A DNA stretch of 64,000 nt from Histidinibacterium aquaticum (GTDB lineage Bacteria; Pseudomonadota; Alphaproteobacteria; Rhodobacterales; Rhodobacteraceae): the NCBI RefSeq assembly GCF_008710275.1, contig NZ_VYQE01000006.1, positions 180,126 through 244,125 of the forward strand, given 5' to 3'. Each line of letters opens with the position of its first letter. The first letter of the stretch is position 1. The translations under genes and the position numbers were made by a program. Shown in pieces: positions 43,774 through 53,493 of this stretch. Under the pieces are notes generated by a model. That model saw only the letters and a list, made by a program, of their open reading frames with translations, was not told where the DNA came from and did no database searches.

Positions 43774-44538
43774 ATGACGACGACGCTCATCGTACTCGCT
43801 CACCCGGAGCCTAGGTCGTTCAACGGCGCCTGGGCCGAGGCGACGCGACAAGCTTGTCTGGCCGCAGGAGATACTGTCCTGTTTTCGGATCTTGTCCAAA
43901 TGGGCTTCGATCCGGTTGAGGCTCCGCGCCACTACCCAACCTTCGACAACAGGTCGAATTTCGACCCCCTCGTGGTACAGGAGGCCGCTGCGGAGCGAGA
44001 CGTTCTTCCGCCTGATGTCGTTTCGGAGATCGAAAGACTGCGGCGAGCTGATCGGGTCATCTTCCACTTCCCCATCTGGTGGTTTTCACCACCGGCCGTG
44101 CTGAAGGGATGGCTAGACAGAGTGATGTCCCACGGCGCGGTCCACGACGTGGGGAACCGGTTCGATACCGGACATTTCGTCGGGAAGAAGGCCCTGTTCT
44201 GTGTGACGACCGGCTCTCGGGCCTCCGAAAGCGCTTACAACGGCAAGGAGGGCGACATCCGAATGTTACTGTGGCCCTTTGCATATGCCCTTCGATACAT
44301 GGGCTTCACCGTCCTCGAACCCGAGATTGTCCATGGCGTCCATGGTTATCATTCTGGCCAGCGCCAGAAGGATATGATCGCGCGGTTGGACGAGGTTCTC
44401 ACTTCACAACCCAAGCTCATCGAAGCATTTGGAACCCGCTCGGCGGTCCCGTTCAATGCGGATCAAGACTTTGATGAAGATGGACAACTGAAGCCTGATC
44501 GCCCAAGCCAGTCGCGCTTCATCAGGCATGACCCCTGA
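43774..44538 (+). CDS. NAD(P)H-quinone-reductase-like flavoprotein
   Basis: A 254-residue flavodoxin-like protein of the NQO1/MdaB/KefF group: LIVLAHPEPRSFNGAWAEA at the start, the FMN/FAD-site segment IFHFPIWWFSPPAVLKGWLD, and VTTGSRASESAYNGKEGD. It reduces quinones or related compounds by two electrons. The start ATG 43774 is chosen at the first beta strand; the 12-residue extension to 43738 is not typical. It follows the ABC ATPase gene by 63 bp and may be passenger cargo of the island. Confidence 0.82.
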   Translation: MTTTLIVLAHPEPRSFNGAWAEATRQACLAAGDTVLFSDLVQMGFDPVEAPRHYPTFDNRSNFDPLVVQEAAAERDVLPPDVVSEIERLRRADRVIFHFPIWWFSPPAVLKGWLDRVMSHGAVHDVGNRFDTGHFVGKKALFCVTTGSRASESAYNGKEGDIRMLLWPFAYALRYMGFTVLEPEIVHGVHGYHSGQRQKDMIARLDEVLTSQPKLIEAFGTRSAVPFNADQDFDEDGQLKPDRPSQSRFIRHDP

Positions 44539-44693
44539 AGATCGTCGCGGACCCGGAGGGTGCGGCAAGAGACGGTCTATAGGGTGTCTCCCGGCCTGGA
44601 TCGTGTAAGATCAGGCGCCGCAGGGACCCCGCCCAGGGTCTAGCTCCGCATCGCGGGACCGCTTGCTGTTGAGGCGGAAGGACCAACCTGTCA

Positions 44694-45081
44694 GTGGTTC
44701 AGAACCGAAGCCCAGAGGGCCGAGATGATCCAGCGCCCCTCGTCCCGGTGGCCACTGACCCTCAGCCCCCTCATCGCGGCCCGGTAGGAGCGGAGCCTGT
44801 CCGTGACGATTTCGTCGGCTGTTCCAGACCGTTTAATCAGCTTCTTCAGGAACTTCAGTACGGCGGCTCGATCGCGTCGCCAAGTGACCACACTCTCAAG
44901 CACCTCCTTCTCATAATGCGCCGCCAGACGTAGTGCGTCTTGGAGTTGAGCTTCGCAAAGACCTCGTCGAGATCCCATCCCCTCCTGCTTGTCTTCAATG
45001 CCTGGATTCAGCGCCTTCTGACCTCGGCTGCGAACGTGGGACCGAACCGATTCCCAGTAGCGCACCAAACCATAGCCGAGC
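44694..45081 (-). pseudogene. IS6-family transposase remnant, frameshifted and truncated
   Basis: One frame gives HYEKEVLESVVTWRRDRAAV and TADEIVTDRLRSYRAAM, the DDE-domain core of IS6-type transposases. A second frame gives DLDEVFAKLNSKTHYVWR just before it, and a third gives NRFGPTFAAEVRRR further upstream. At least two frameshifts therefore break the gene. The C-terminal part after GRW and the N-terminal region are missing, and no inverted repeats are evident. It marks the right side of the galactoside island. Confidence 0.75.
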
Positions 45082-46077
45082 TCAGGCGTAGGAACTGCGC
45101 GTCTCAGCGATCGGGCTCACAAAACCCTTTGGTTTCACGGCGAGGATCGAACAGTCAACCCTGTTGAGGATGTCCTCGGCGGTGTTTCCAATGATGATGC
45201 CAGCGAGGCCGGTGCGAGCAACGGTCCCAATAACCAGGGTGTCTGCTCCCTCCGTCGCGACAGTCTCTGAGATGGCCCGGCTCGCCGGACCGCGGACCAG
45301 CTGCGGCACCGCCCGCGTGGCCACGGGATGACCGGAGACCAGTTCCTCGAGAGCGCGGCGTCGCGTCGCTTCGACCTGCCTGACGTAGTCTGTGGCGCGG
45401 CGGTGGGCATCTCGACCGGTGGCCCAGAGGTTCACCAGCCCTTCTCCCATCGCGTCCCAGGCATGGATCGCTGTAACGTGCGCCCCCGAGCCCGCGGCCA
45501 GTCTATCCGCCTGATCCAGTACGCGGAGGTTCAGATCCCGCAGTGTCTCGGGTTCCCCGACACCCGTGTCATCGACATCCACCGCAGCGACGACATGTTT
45601 CAGGCTGATTGGAGTATCCGGACGCCTCAACCAGACCGGACAGGGGCACTTTCGGAGTAGATGCTGGTCCGTACTCGCGAGCTGGAAAAACCGGCCAGGA
45701 ACGATCGGTTCGGCAGTCTTCACGACAAGATCGGTCTCCCCGGAGAGAACTTCCTTGATGATCTCAATGAAGGGCTTGCCCACGCGAACCACTCGCTCCG
45801 GGTCGCGGCCGGGTAGCGTTCGGGCGACGTGGTCGGCCAGAGCATTGCGCCGTTCCTCGGCCAGTCGCGAAAGGATCTCGTCCGCGGTGATCTCCGCCTC
45901 CCGCACCAACTCACCGAGGTCCGGAGGGATCGTGACGGGGAGAAGGACAGTCAGCGCGGCTCCGTCCCGGTCCGCCAGCGCCGCGGCGGCTTCGAGAAGC
46001 AACCTGTCTTCTCCTGTCATCGCGCAGACCACCAGAATGTTTCGATATCCTGGTGTCCCGTCGAGTTCCTGCGTCAC
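45082..46077 (-). CDS. Tandem universal stress protein (UspE-like)
   Basis: A 331-residue protein with two Usp domains (about 10-155 and 160-315). The second keeps the nucleotide-binding pattern GTVARTGLAGIIIGNTAEDI, followed by DCSILAVKP. Tandem Usp proteins respond to starvation or oxidative stress. Its start overlaps the stop of the antiporter gene (4 bp), so it is translationally coupled and may act on that transporter, as some Usp domains do. Confidence 0.87.
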   Translation of the reverse strand: MTQELDGTPGYRNILVVCAMTGEDRLLLEAAAALADRDGAALTVLLPVTIPPDLGELVREAEITADEILSRLAEERRNALADHVARTLPGRDPERVVRVGKPFIEIIKEVLSGETDLVVKTAEPIVPGRFFQLASTDQHLLRKCPCPVWLRRPDTPISLKHVVAAVDVDDTGVGEPETLRDLNLRVLDQADRLAAGSGAHVTAIHAWDAMGEGLVNLWATGRDAHRRATDYVRQVEATRRRALEELVSGHPVATRAVPQLVRGPASRAISETVATEGADTLVIGTVARTGLAGIIIGNTAEDILNRVDCSILAVKPKGFVSPIAETRSSYA

Positions 46078-47795
46078 GTCGCGAACTCCTTCTGTCCGAG
46101 GGGATCTTGGACTGGCGATCCCCTGTCCTGTCGACCGGTTAGGATCATGCGGGCCGCCGCGCTGGCGGCGTCCGAATAAGGCGTCAGCACGATGTCGGCG
46201 CCCGCGTCCTTCAGGGCCGGTGCCGCCGCCTCGCGTTGGGCCGTCACGGCGATCCCGGCCTGGTAGCCCGCATCCCGCACGGCGCCGATCAGTCCGCGGC
46301 GAGGATCGGTGTGGGTAAGACCAGTATCATGCTCGGGCACCGCAGAGACGACCCAGCGGGTCGTCGAAAGCGGAAGATGCAATACGAATTCCGGATCATT
46401 GGCGTCGCCGAATACGGTGTCAAAGCCCAGCTTCCGCGCCTGCCTCAATGCCTCGGGATTGAAATCGACACCGAGCACCTTCTGACCTGCGGCCCTCAAT
46501 TCCAGTGCGATTCCGAGCCCGTAGCGACCGAGACCGAAGAGAACGACGTCTGGCGCGGCACCGCTCAGGCTCATGTCGTCGGGGGCATTGCTCACGCGGC
46601 GCCGCTCGAACACGCCGAGGAGTGGCTCGAGGCGATCGTATAGCTGGTGCGAAAAAGTGATCATGTAGGTCGACGCTGCGATGGTCACCAGGCCCACCAG
46701 CGTCACGAGACCCAGGGCCTCTTCGGAGACATGTCCCACCGAGACACCCATCGCCATGAAGATCAGGGAGAACTCACTGATCTGGGCGACCGTCAGCCCC
46801 GCGAGGAACGCCGTGCGCTTACGATATCCCATCGCCCCCATGATCGCGAGCACGATAAGGGGGTTGCCGACCAGAACGAAGACCGAAAGCACCAAGGCCG
46901 GGACTATGCTTGCGCCAAGGACCGAGAGATCGAGCGACGCGCCGAGTGCAATAAAGAAGAACAGCAGCAAAAAGTCTCGAAGCGACGTCAGTCGGGCGGC
47001 GATCGCCTCACGGAAGGCGGTCGAGGCAAGAGAGATGCCGGCCAGGAGACCGCCCAGTTCCTTGCCGAAGCCCAAATAGTGCCCGACCGCCGCAAGTAGC
47101 GCGGCCCAGCCGATCGCGAATGACACCAACAGCTCCGGCGCTCGGGCGAGGCGCTCGACGAGGGGGTCTGCGACAAACCGGACAAAGAGCGCTACCGCAG
47201 CCAGGGTCACGGCGCCGTAGAAGAGGACCTGGAGTATCGCACCCAAGGCCGCGTCGTCGGTTCCCGCGCCAACCCCCAGCGCCGAGAGGACGATCATGGC
47301 GAGAACGACGACCACGTCCTGCACGATCAGGAATCCGAGCGCGATGCGGCCATGGAGTGAATCCACCTCGCGCTTGTCCGAGAGCAGCTTCACGATGATG
47401 ATCGTCGAGGAGAACGTCAGCGCCACGGCAACATAGAAGGCCGTCAGCGGTGCGAGACCCAGTCCGAGGGCGATCAGGAAGCCGAAGACGGTCGTGAACA
47501 GGACCTGCCCCAACCCGGTGGTCAGAGCGACCGGGCCGAGCGTTCGCACGAGCTTGAAGTCCAGCTTGAGCCCCACGAGGAACAGCAGAACCGCTATGCC
47601 GAGCTCGGCCAGGAGTTCAATCTGTTCGTCGGAACGGGCGATATCGAGGGCGGACGGCCCTGCGAGAATTCCTACCGCGATGAAGCTGACGATGAGTGGC
47701 TGCCGCAGCAGAAGGCCCACGAACCCCAAGCCTGCCGCGAGAACCAGAAGCGCGGCGATCTCGTAGAACATATACCCTTGCAGGGCTTCGGTCAT
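46074..47795 (-). CDS. Cation:proton antiporter with TrkA-N domain (KefB/KefC type)
   Basis: A 573-residue CPA2 family membrane protein with about twelve helices (TFSSTIIIVKLLSDKREVDS and LIVQDVVVVLAM are typical) followed by an NAD-binding TrkA-N domain from about residue 395 (VVLFGLGRYGLGIALEL). It moves K+ or Na+ against H+. Start ATG 47795 is chosen; the frame to 47831 adds 12 residues without a ribosome site. It forms the end of the ion-transport operon together with the Usp gene. Confidence 0.88.
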   Translation of the reverse strand: MTEALQGYMFYEIAALLVLAAGLGFVGLLLRQPLIVSFIAVGILAGPSALDIARSDEQIELLAELGIAVLLFLVGLKLDFKLVRTLGPVALTTGLGQVLFTTVFGFLIALGLGLAPLTAFYVAVALTFSSTIIIVKLLSDKREVDSLHGRIALGFLIVQDVVVVLAMIVLSALGVGAGTDDAALGAILQVLFYGAVTLAAVALFVRFVADPLVERLARAPELLVSFAIGWAALLAAVGHYLGFGKELGGLLAGISLASTAFREAIAARLTSLRDFLLLFFFIALGASLDLSVLGASIVPALVLSVFVLVGNPLIVLAIMGAMGYRKRTAFLAGLTVAQISEFSLIFMAMGVSVGHVSEEALGLVTLVGLVTIAASTYMITFSHQLYDRLEPLLGVFERRRVSNAPDDMSLSGAAPDVVLFGLGRYGLGIALELRAAGQKVLGVDFNPEALRQARKLGFDTVFGDANDPEFVLHLPLSTTRWVVSAVPEHDTGLTHTDPRRGLIGAVRDAGYQAGIAVTAQREAAAPALKDAGADIVLTPYSDAASAAARMILTGRQDRGSPVQDPLGQKEFAT

Positions 47796-47856
47796 GGCCT
47801 CAAGCCGGGACAGAAAGTCGGATGAATGCAACCTCCGAAATCACTGGCACCCGACA

Positions 47857-48726
47857 TCAGTTGCGTGCCGGCTGAAGGTAGACGAACCAGTAGATGAGGG
47901 CGACCAGCGCCCCTCCACCCAGAACGTTGCCGATCGTGACGGGTACCAGGACGCGCAGGAAATCGAATGGCGAAACCCATAGCGGCTGGTAGTCTGTCAC
48001 GGCCCAGAACTGCGCGTCCGCGAACAGGCTAATCATGGTCGCGCACGGCAGGTAAAACATCACGGCGATCGCATGTTCCAGGCCGAGCACGTAAAAGGCC
48101 GCGACAGGCGGGGTCAGGGCGAGGATGCGGTCGACCGTAGACCGGGCGCTGTAGGTGAGCCAGACGCCGAGGCAGAGCAGACTGTTGCCCAGTATCCCGA
48201 GTAGAAGGGCCTCGAGCGCGCCGAGATCGTTGATCTGATGGGCGGTCGAGAGCAGCTTGCCTCCAAGGCCCCCGGATACCTCCTCGTGCCGCTCTGAAAG
48301 AATGAGCAGCGCCGCCATGCCGGCCGCTCCGATGAAATTGCCGACGAATACGATCCCCCACGCCCGGAAGAGACGGCGCAGCGGAAGCCGTCCATGCGCC
48401 CAGGCCATGACCATCAGATTGTTCGTCGTGAAGAGCTCCGCGCCTCCAACGATCGCCAGCACATAGGCGAGCGTGAAGGCAAGACCGCCCGCCAGCAGAA
48501 CGAGGCCTTCCGGCGCGCCGTCCGCACCCGCGGTTACCGCCGCCGCGAAGGTCGCACCGAAGGCCACGAAAGCGCCGGCGAGGGCGCTCAGCGCCAGAAG
48601 GCGATGCCAGTCCTGCTCAGCCTTCTTCACGCCAGTCCGCTCAGCCAGTTGCGCCATCTCGTGAGGCATCAACGCGTCGACCTGGGCGGGGACGGACATT
48701 CGGGTTGGATCGGTCGGCGTCTTCAT
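47857..48726 (-). CDS. Formate/nitrite transporter family channel (FNT)
   Basis: A 289-residue membrane protein with six helices. Family features are AELFTTNNLMVMAW and, in the second half, NSLLCLGVWLTYSARSTVDR and LGLEHAIAVMFYLPCA. FNT proteins pass formate, nitrite or hydrosulfide. The hydrophilic N-terminus of about 40 residues is long. It lies 150 bp after the last Mrp-like gene and 61 bp before the antiporter on the same strand. Confidence 0.85.
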   Translation of the reverse strand: MKTPTDPTRMSVPAQVDALMPHEMAQLAERTGVKKAEQDWHRLLALSALAGAFVAFGATFAAAVTAGADGAPEGLVLLAGGLAFTLAYVLAIVGGAELFTTNNLMVMAWAHGRLPLRRLFRAWGIVFVGNFIGAAGMAALLILSERHEEVSGGLGGKLLSTAHQINDLGALEALLLGILGNSLLCLGVWLTYSARSTVDRILALTPPVAAFYVLGLEHAIAVMFYLPCATMISLFADAQFWAVTDYQPLWVSPFDFLRVLVPVTIGNVLGGGALVALIYWFVYLQPARN

Positions 48727-48875
48727 TTCAGGCCTGGAGCTCTCGCGCTGAGCAGTTGCAGTTTACCGAGGGTTGTGGCCGCCGAGAGTAGCGACGGCCA
48801 ATCGGGCTCTCAAGGAGAGACGAGCGTACAGGTTCGGTGTTCATGACCGCATCAGGAAACGGAAACCGGACGATC

Positions 48876-50594
48876 TCATCTAATCGGCTCTTTTACGGTC
48901 GCAGCGTTCCTCGCATCCAAGGCGGAAACCGTCTGCGGGGTCGGCGCCGACCACGCCATGCCGAGTGCGAGCACCGCGGCCATCGACAGCATGGCGAGGG
49001 CGCCGTATTCTGGCCGTCTAGGTCGCATCGGCCGCCTGCGAATGGTGAGGGCGCGCCCGCGTCGGGGTGGAGGTCGAAGCGCGAGGAGCGGCTCGGGTCG
49101 TGCGGCCTGCTCTAGCAGACCCAGGATCTCTCCAGGCCGAGCGGGGAGGAGTTGCCAGCGTCCATAGCGCGCCGCAGCCAGCCCGGCGAGCGTCGCCACG
49201 ATTGCGATGCCGATCGGAACGACGTCGGCCAGCGTGGGCGTGGACTGCTCGGGTACGTCCGCTGGAACTATGGCAAGGCCGACGATGACCAGCCCGAGCA
49301 TTCCGAGCCAGGGGAGCAGGACGTCGCGAGGCGTCGCGGGTCGGGCCCCGGCCCGCGCTAGCAGATAGAGTGCCCGCGCCATCAGGAGGGCGGTCCCGAG
49401 ACTCGCTATGAAAAGGGCCGCCCCCAGCCAGACACCCCATCCGTCCGCCGCGCCACCAAGGGCGGATTTCAATGTGTCCTTCGCAATGAAACCACTGGTC
49501 GCGGGCAGCCCGGCCAGTGCGAGGGCCGGCAGCGCCAAGAGCGACAGGACGACGATCCGCGTCACGGTCGTTGCGCTCGCCCAGACCGCCGGGACGCCGA
49601 GAAACAGCGCCGCCTTGGCGAACCCGTGATTTGCCGCCAGCAGGATGATCGCCACCGACAGCGCTGGCCAGGCTCCTGGCGTGGCCAGTGCCGCCGCGAG
49701 CCCAAGTGCCATGAGGCTCATCTGCCCGATACTGGAATAGGCTAGAACCGCCTTAGCGTCCCCCTGCACGAACCCGAGCACAGGAGCCAGAACGATGCCA
49801 GAAAGTGCCATTGCCGCAAGCGCAGCGGCTAGCGCAGGCAACGGCTCGAGCCCAAGTGGAAGAAAAGCAATCAGACCGAAAAGGCCCGCCTTCAGCATCG
49901 ACCCTGAGAGCACCGCGCTTGCCGGCGCAGGCGCCGCTGCGTGAGCGAGCGGTAGCCAGAGGTGCAGCGGAACAGCGCCCAGTTTGACCAGGAGGCCCCC
50001 GGTCATGAGCCAAAGGGCGGCAGTCGGCACCTCTGGTGAGCGTATGGCTTCCATCGAAGTGTCCTCGACGGCGAAGCTGGCGACCGAAAGTCCGGCGAAA
50101 AGCGCGATCTCGCCCGCGATCGCAAACACAATGTAGACTCGGCCAGCGAAGACTTGGGCCGCCCCCCCGCCGTGAAGGATGAGTCCCCAGGAGGCGAGGC
50201 TCATCATCGTGAAGAAGGCATAGAATGTGATGACGTCGCCTGCGGTCAGGAGGCCGATGTTTCCGGTCATGGCCAGTAGGAAGAACGCCGCAAGCCGGTC
50301 GATCGCGGGGTCCATTGCCAACAGACGCATCGCCTGCCAACCAGCCAACGCCCATAGCAGCGCCGTGAGGGCCAGAAAGACACTGGCCGTATCGGTCAGT
50401 GTGAACACCGTCCCCAGCAGCAGCCAATCCAAAAAGACGGGCTCCGGGGCCGGATCAGCCAGCGCCACCGCAAGGGCCGGCAATGGCACGACGGCAATCA
50501 ACGCTCGAGCTGCCGGACGAAGAGGAGGCGCGAGGAATGCAAGCAGCAAGGCCAAAGGTGCCGCCGTCGCGATCCATAGCGGGACATCAATCAT
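48876..50594 (-). CDS. Third proton-channel subunit (MrpD/NuoL-N-like), variant
   Basis: A 572-residue protein with about fourteen helices of the proton-conducting membrane transporter family. The lysine-bearing VKLGAVPLHLWLPLAHAAAP and the second lysine in SGSMLKAGLFGLI are kept. The helix that should carry the conserved glutamate reads FYAFFTMMSLASW, with Thr where homologues have Glu (FWE). A basic Pro/Arg-rich linker (RPPPRRGRALTIRRRP) and an extra terminal helix follow. It overlaps the preceding gene by 4 bp. It may have altered proton coupling. Confidence 0.82.
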   Translation of the reverse strand: MIDVPLWIATAAPLALLLAFLAPPLRPAARALIAVVPLPALAVALADPAPEPVFLDWLLLGTVFTLTDTASVFLALTALLWALAGWQAMRLLAMDPAIDRLAAFFLLAMTGNIGLLTAGDVITFYAFFTMMSLASWGLILHGGGAAQVFAGRVYIVFAIAGEIALFAGLSVASFAVEDTSMEAIRSPEVPTAALWLMTGGLLVKLGAVPLHLWLPLAHAAAPAPASAVLSGSMLKAGLFGLIAFLPLGLEPLPALAAALAAMALSGIVLAPVLGFVQGDAKAVLAYSSIGQMSLMALGLAAALATPGAWPALSVAIILLAANHGFAKAALFLGVPAVWASATTVTRIVVLSLLALPALALAGLPATSGFIAKDTLKSALGGAADGWGVWLGAALFIASLGTALLMARALYLLARAGARPATPRDVLLPWLGMLGLVIVGLAIVPADVPEQSTPTLADVVPIGIAIVATLAGLAAARYGRWQLLPARPGEILGLLEQAARPEPLLALRPPPRRGRALTIRRRPMRPRRPEYGALAMLSMAAVLALGMAWSAPTPQTVSALDARNAATVKEPIR

Positions 50595-52063
50595 AGGTAC
50601 TCCAGCGAAACGATGAAGCGGGTCCAGCCGAGGGGGCTAAACGGAGCGTTGGCCAACAGACCGGCGACGAGCACGAGCGTCGCCGTAGCGGCTGGAGGGA
50701 CTGCGAGCATCCAGCCGATCCGTCGCTTCTCCGGAAGCTCTTCTTCCGGCTGCAAGAACCAAACTCGATAGAGGATCGGTAAAAAGTATGCTGCGTTCAG
50801 CAGGCTTGAGCCAGCCAGTAGCGCGATCACTGCGGGCAGGTTCGCGTCGAGGGCGCCCGCGCCGAGGTACCACTTGCTCACGAACCCGGCGAGTGGCGGG
50901 ATGCCGATCATGCCGAGAGATCCGACTGTGAACGCGAGGGTTGCGCCGGGCATCATCCGTCCCAAACCATTCATCGCGCGAATATTCTTGACCCCGCGGC
51001 CCTCGGCGAAATTGCCTGCCGCGAGAAAGAGCGTGATCTTCATGATCCCCTGATGGATCAGGTGCGCGAGCCCGCCGATGGCGGCGACCGGAGAGATGAG
51101 CGCCACGCCGAGCGTGATGTAGCTGACCTGGCTCACCGTCGAATAGGCGAGCCGCTTCTTCAGGTCGTCCTGCGTCAAGGCCCGGATCGAGCCCCAGAGG
51201 ATCGTGAAAGCCGCGAGCGCGGCGAGCGGCGCCGCGAGGCCCAGGACCTGCACGGTCTCCACGCCGTAGACGTCGTAGACTACCCGCATGATGCCGAACG
51301 CGCCGGCCTTCACGACCGCGACCGCGTGCAGAAGCGCGCTAACGGGGGCCGGGGCGACCATCGAGATCGGCAGCCAACCATGAAGCGGAACGAGCGCCGC
51401 CTTCACGCCGACCCCCGCGATGAGAAGCGCGAAGATAACGGACAGCGCCAGCGGGTGTGTTTGGGGCAGCTCGCCCAGGACCCCGCGCGGCATGAACGGA
51501 ACGTCACCGGCAAGCGAATACAGCCAAACGGTTCCGAGCGTGAGGGCGAGCCCGCCGCCGAGGGTATAGGTGAGATAGACCCGCCCTGCCCTGTGCGCCT
51601 CGGCGGAGCCACGATGGACGACCAGCGGCCACGTCGCCAGCGTCAGCAGCTCGAAGAACACCAGGAAGGTGAAGAGGTTCGCCGCCATCGCGATCCCGAC
51701 CGTCGAGGCGACGCACAGGCTGAAGAAGCCGAAGAACCTGCTTCGGTCGGTTCCGCCCTCGAGGTAGCCGACGGCATAGATGGTCGTCAGGAACCACAGG
51801 ACCGCCGAGAGTGCCAGGAAGAGGACCGCGAGCGCGTCAGCCTGGAGAGCAAGCGTCAGGCCCGGCGCGATCGTGAGCGACACGGAGAATTCCCCGCCAT
51901 TCGCGACTGCGATGGAAATCCAGGCGACGAGCGCGACCTTGATGGCAGCAGCCGTCAGGTTCACCCAGGTGCGGCACCGGCTCCAGTGATCGGGCATCGC
52001 CAGGATCACAGGGGCGATCCCCAGTGAGGTGGCCAGGATGGCGAGCGGCAGAAGCTCGTTCAT
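50591..52063 (-). CDS. mnhD: Second proton-channel subunit (MrpD-like)
   Basis: A 490-residue membrane protein of the NuoM/MrpD family with fourteen helices. It keeps the conserved Glu (FLVFFELLTLATW), Lys (VKAALVPLHGWLP) and the downstream SALLHAVAVVKAGAFGIMRV. The start ATG 52063 overlaps the previous gene's stop (ATGA type). The frame to 52279 is a shadow. It would provide one of three proton channels in this complex. Confidence 0.87.
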   Translation of the reverse strand: MNELLPLAILATSLGIAPVILAMPDHWSRCRTWVNLTAAAIKVALVAWISIAVANGGEFSVSLTIAPGLTLALQADALAVLFLALSAVLWFLTTIYAVGYLEGGTDRSRFFGFFSLCVASTVGIAMAANLFTFLVFFELLTLATWPLVVHRGSAEAHRAGRVYLTYTLGGGLALTLGTVWLYSLAGDVPFMPRGVLGELPQTHPLALSVIFALLIAGVGVKAALVPLHGWLPISMVAPAPVSALLHAVAVVKAGAFGIMRVVYDVYGVETVQVLGLAAPLAALAAFTILWGSIRALTQDDLKKRLAYSTVSQVSYITLGVALISPVAAIGGLAHLIHQGIMKITLFLAAGNFAEGRGVKNIRAMNGLGRMMPGATLAFTVGSLGMIGIPPLAGFVSKWYLGAGALDANLPAVIALLAGSSLLNAAYFLPILYRVWFLQPEEELPEKRRIGWMLAVPPAATATLVLVAGLLANAPFSPLGWTRFIVSLEYL

Positions 52064-53493
52064 GCGGGTGTCAGCTCCAGAAGGGCAACGGGGATGGAAG
52101 AGGCGAGGCCGAGCGCAAGCGCGCCGGTCGCGAGGCCGAGCGCGGCGGCGTCGCCTGAGCGCCACTCGGGTCGTCGCGCGCCGGGCGCGACATGCGGCCC
52201 ACCACGCAGGCAGCGCGACACGACGCGTGCCAGGTAGGCGGCGGAGAGGACGGTGCCGATCAGGATCAGTCCGACCCACAACCAGGCGCCGTCATCGATG
52301 AGGCCCTCCATGAGGATCCACTTCCCGATGAACCCCGCGGTCGGCGGCAGCCCCACAAGGCTGATCGCGGCGATCGCGAAGGCGAACTCCGCAGCGCCGG
52401 GCCGCAGATCTTCCCTGTTCAGGCCCGAGATCCTGTCGTGCCCCAGCTCTTCCGCGATCCGGCCTGCGGCGAGGAACATCGCGGCCTTGGCCAGCGCGTG
52501 CGACAGGATCAGCAGCACGGCGGCCTTCCAGAGCATGCCGTCGCCCGCGACACCGATCGCCACGGCGATCAGACCGATCTGCGCGACCGTCGAGTGAGCG
52601 ACGAGCAACTTCAGCCTTTCGGCGCGCAGGGCGTTCCAGCCCCCCCAGAACATCGCCCCCGCCCCTGCCGCGCCAAGAAGGGCTCGTAACGGCGCGGCGT
52701 CCGCTCCGCCTTCAAGCGAGACACGCAGCAGGACGTAGAGAGCGGTCTTGACCACCAGTGCGGACAGCAGCGCGCTCGCCGAGGGGACCGCACTGGAATG
52801 GGCCGCCGGCATCCAGAAATGGAGCGGAAAGAGCGCTCCTTTGATGGCCAGTCCGGCAACGATCAGCGCCAGGGCGATGCGGCCCTGCATCGTCGCGACC
52901 AAAGATGGAATGATGTCGAGATCCACCTGTCCGACGGCGGCATAGGCGATCGCGATGCCCAGCAGGACCATGAGACTGCCCACGAGCCCGGCGATCAGGT
53001 AGTCGAAGGCGGCCGCGGTCGCGGAGCGGCTGCCCGAGAGCGCCGTGAGCCCGACGGCTGTGAGTCCGAGGATCTCGAAAGCGACGTAGAGGTTGAAAAG
53101 GTCCCCCGAAAGGAAGAGCGCGTTCATCGCACCCAGCGTCATCAGCCAGAGTGGCCAGAACCAGCGCCGGGTTTGGGCGAGCCTGGCCGGCCCGGCGTCC
53201 ATAGGCGACCGCCCCATCGCGTGAACGGCCACCCCGAGCCCCACGAAGGCGGTCATGAGCAGCATGACCACGGCAAGACCGTCGACGACCAACGGAATGC
53301 CGAGAGGCGAGGACCAGCCGCCGATCGCGGTGGTCGCCGGTCCCTCGCGCAGGACGCCGCCGGCGATGAGAACTGCTGCAGCGGCGTTCAGGGCCGTCGC
53401 GCCAATGCCGATGGGCGCCGACAGGCGCGCATGCAGGGCCGCCGCTAGGGCGGCAAGGAACGGCAGGGATAGGAGGACGAGGGTCTCAGTCAC
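52060..53493 (-). CDS. mnhD: First proton-channel subunit (MrpD/MnhD)
   Basis: A 477-residue member of the same family. The conserved Glu is in LYVAFEILGLTAVGL and the Lys in IKGALFPLHFWMPAAHSSAV; a further Lys is in LVVKTALYVLLRV. It directly follows the MnhC gene with an 8-bp overlap, the usual Mrp order C-D. It is thus the canonical D subunit of this system. Confidence 0.9.
   Translation of the reverse strand: MTETLVLLSLPFLAALAAALHARLSAPIGIGATALNAAAAVLIAGGVLREGPATTAIGGWSSPLGIPLVVDGLAVVMLLMTAFVGLGVAVHAMGRSPMDAGPARLAQTRRWFWPLWLMTLGAMNALFLSGDLFNLYVAFEILGLTAVGLTALSGSRSATAAAFDYLIAGLVGSLMVLLGIAIAYAAVGQVDLDIIPSLVATMQGRIALALIVAGLAIKGALFPLHFWMPAAHSSAVPSASALLSALVVKTALYVLLRVSLEGGADAAPLRALLGAAGAGAMFWGGWNALRAERLKLLVAHSTVAQIGLIAVAIGVAGDGMLWKAAVLLILSHALAKAAMFLAAGRIAEELGHDRISGLNREDLRPGAAEFAFAIAAISLVGLPPTAGFIGKWILMEGLIDDGAWLWVGLILIGTVLSAAYLARVVSRCLRGGPHVAPGARRPEWRSGDAAALGLATGALALGLASSIPVALLELTPA

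Noticed and set aside
43774..44538. KefF, the activator subunit of the KefC-type antiporter at 46074-47795
   Set aside because: It is longer than KefF, lies in the galactoside island on the other strand, and an IS remnant separates it from the antiporter.
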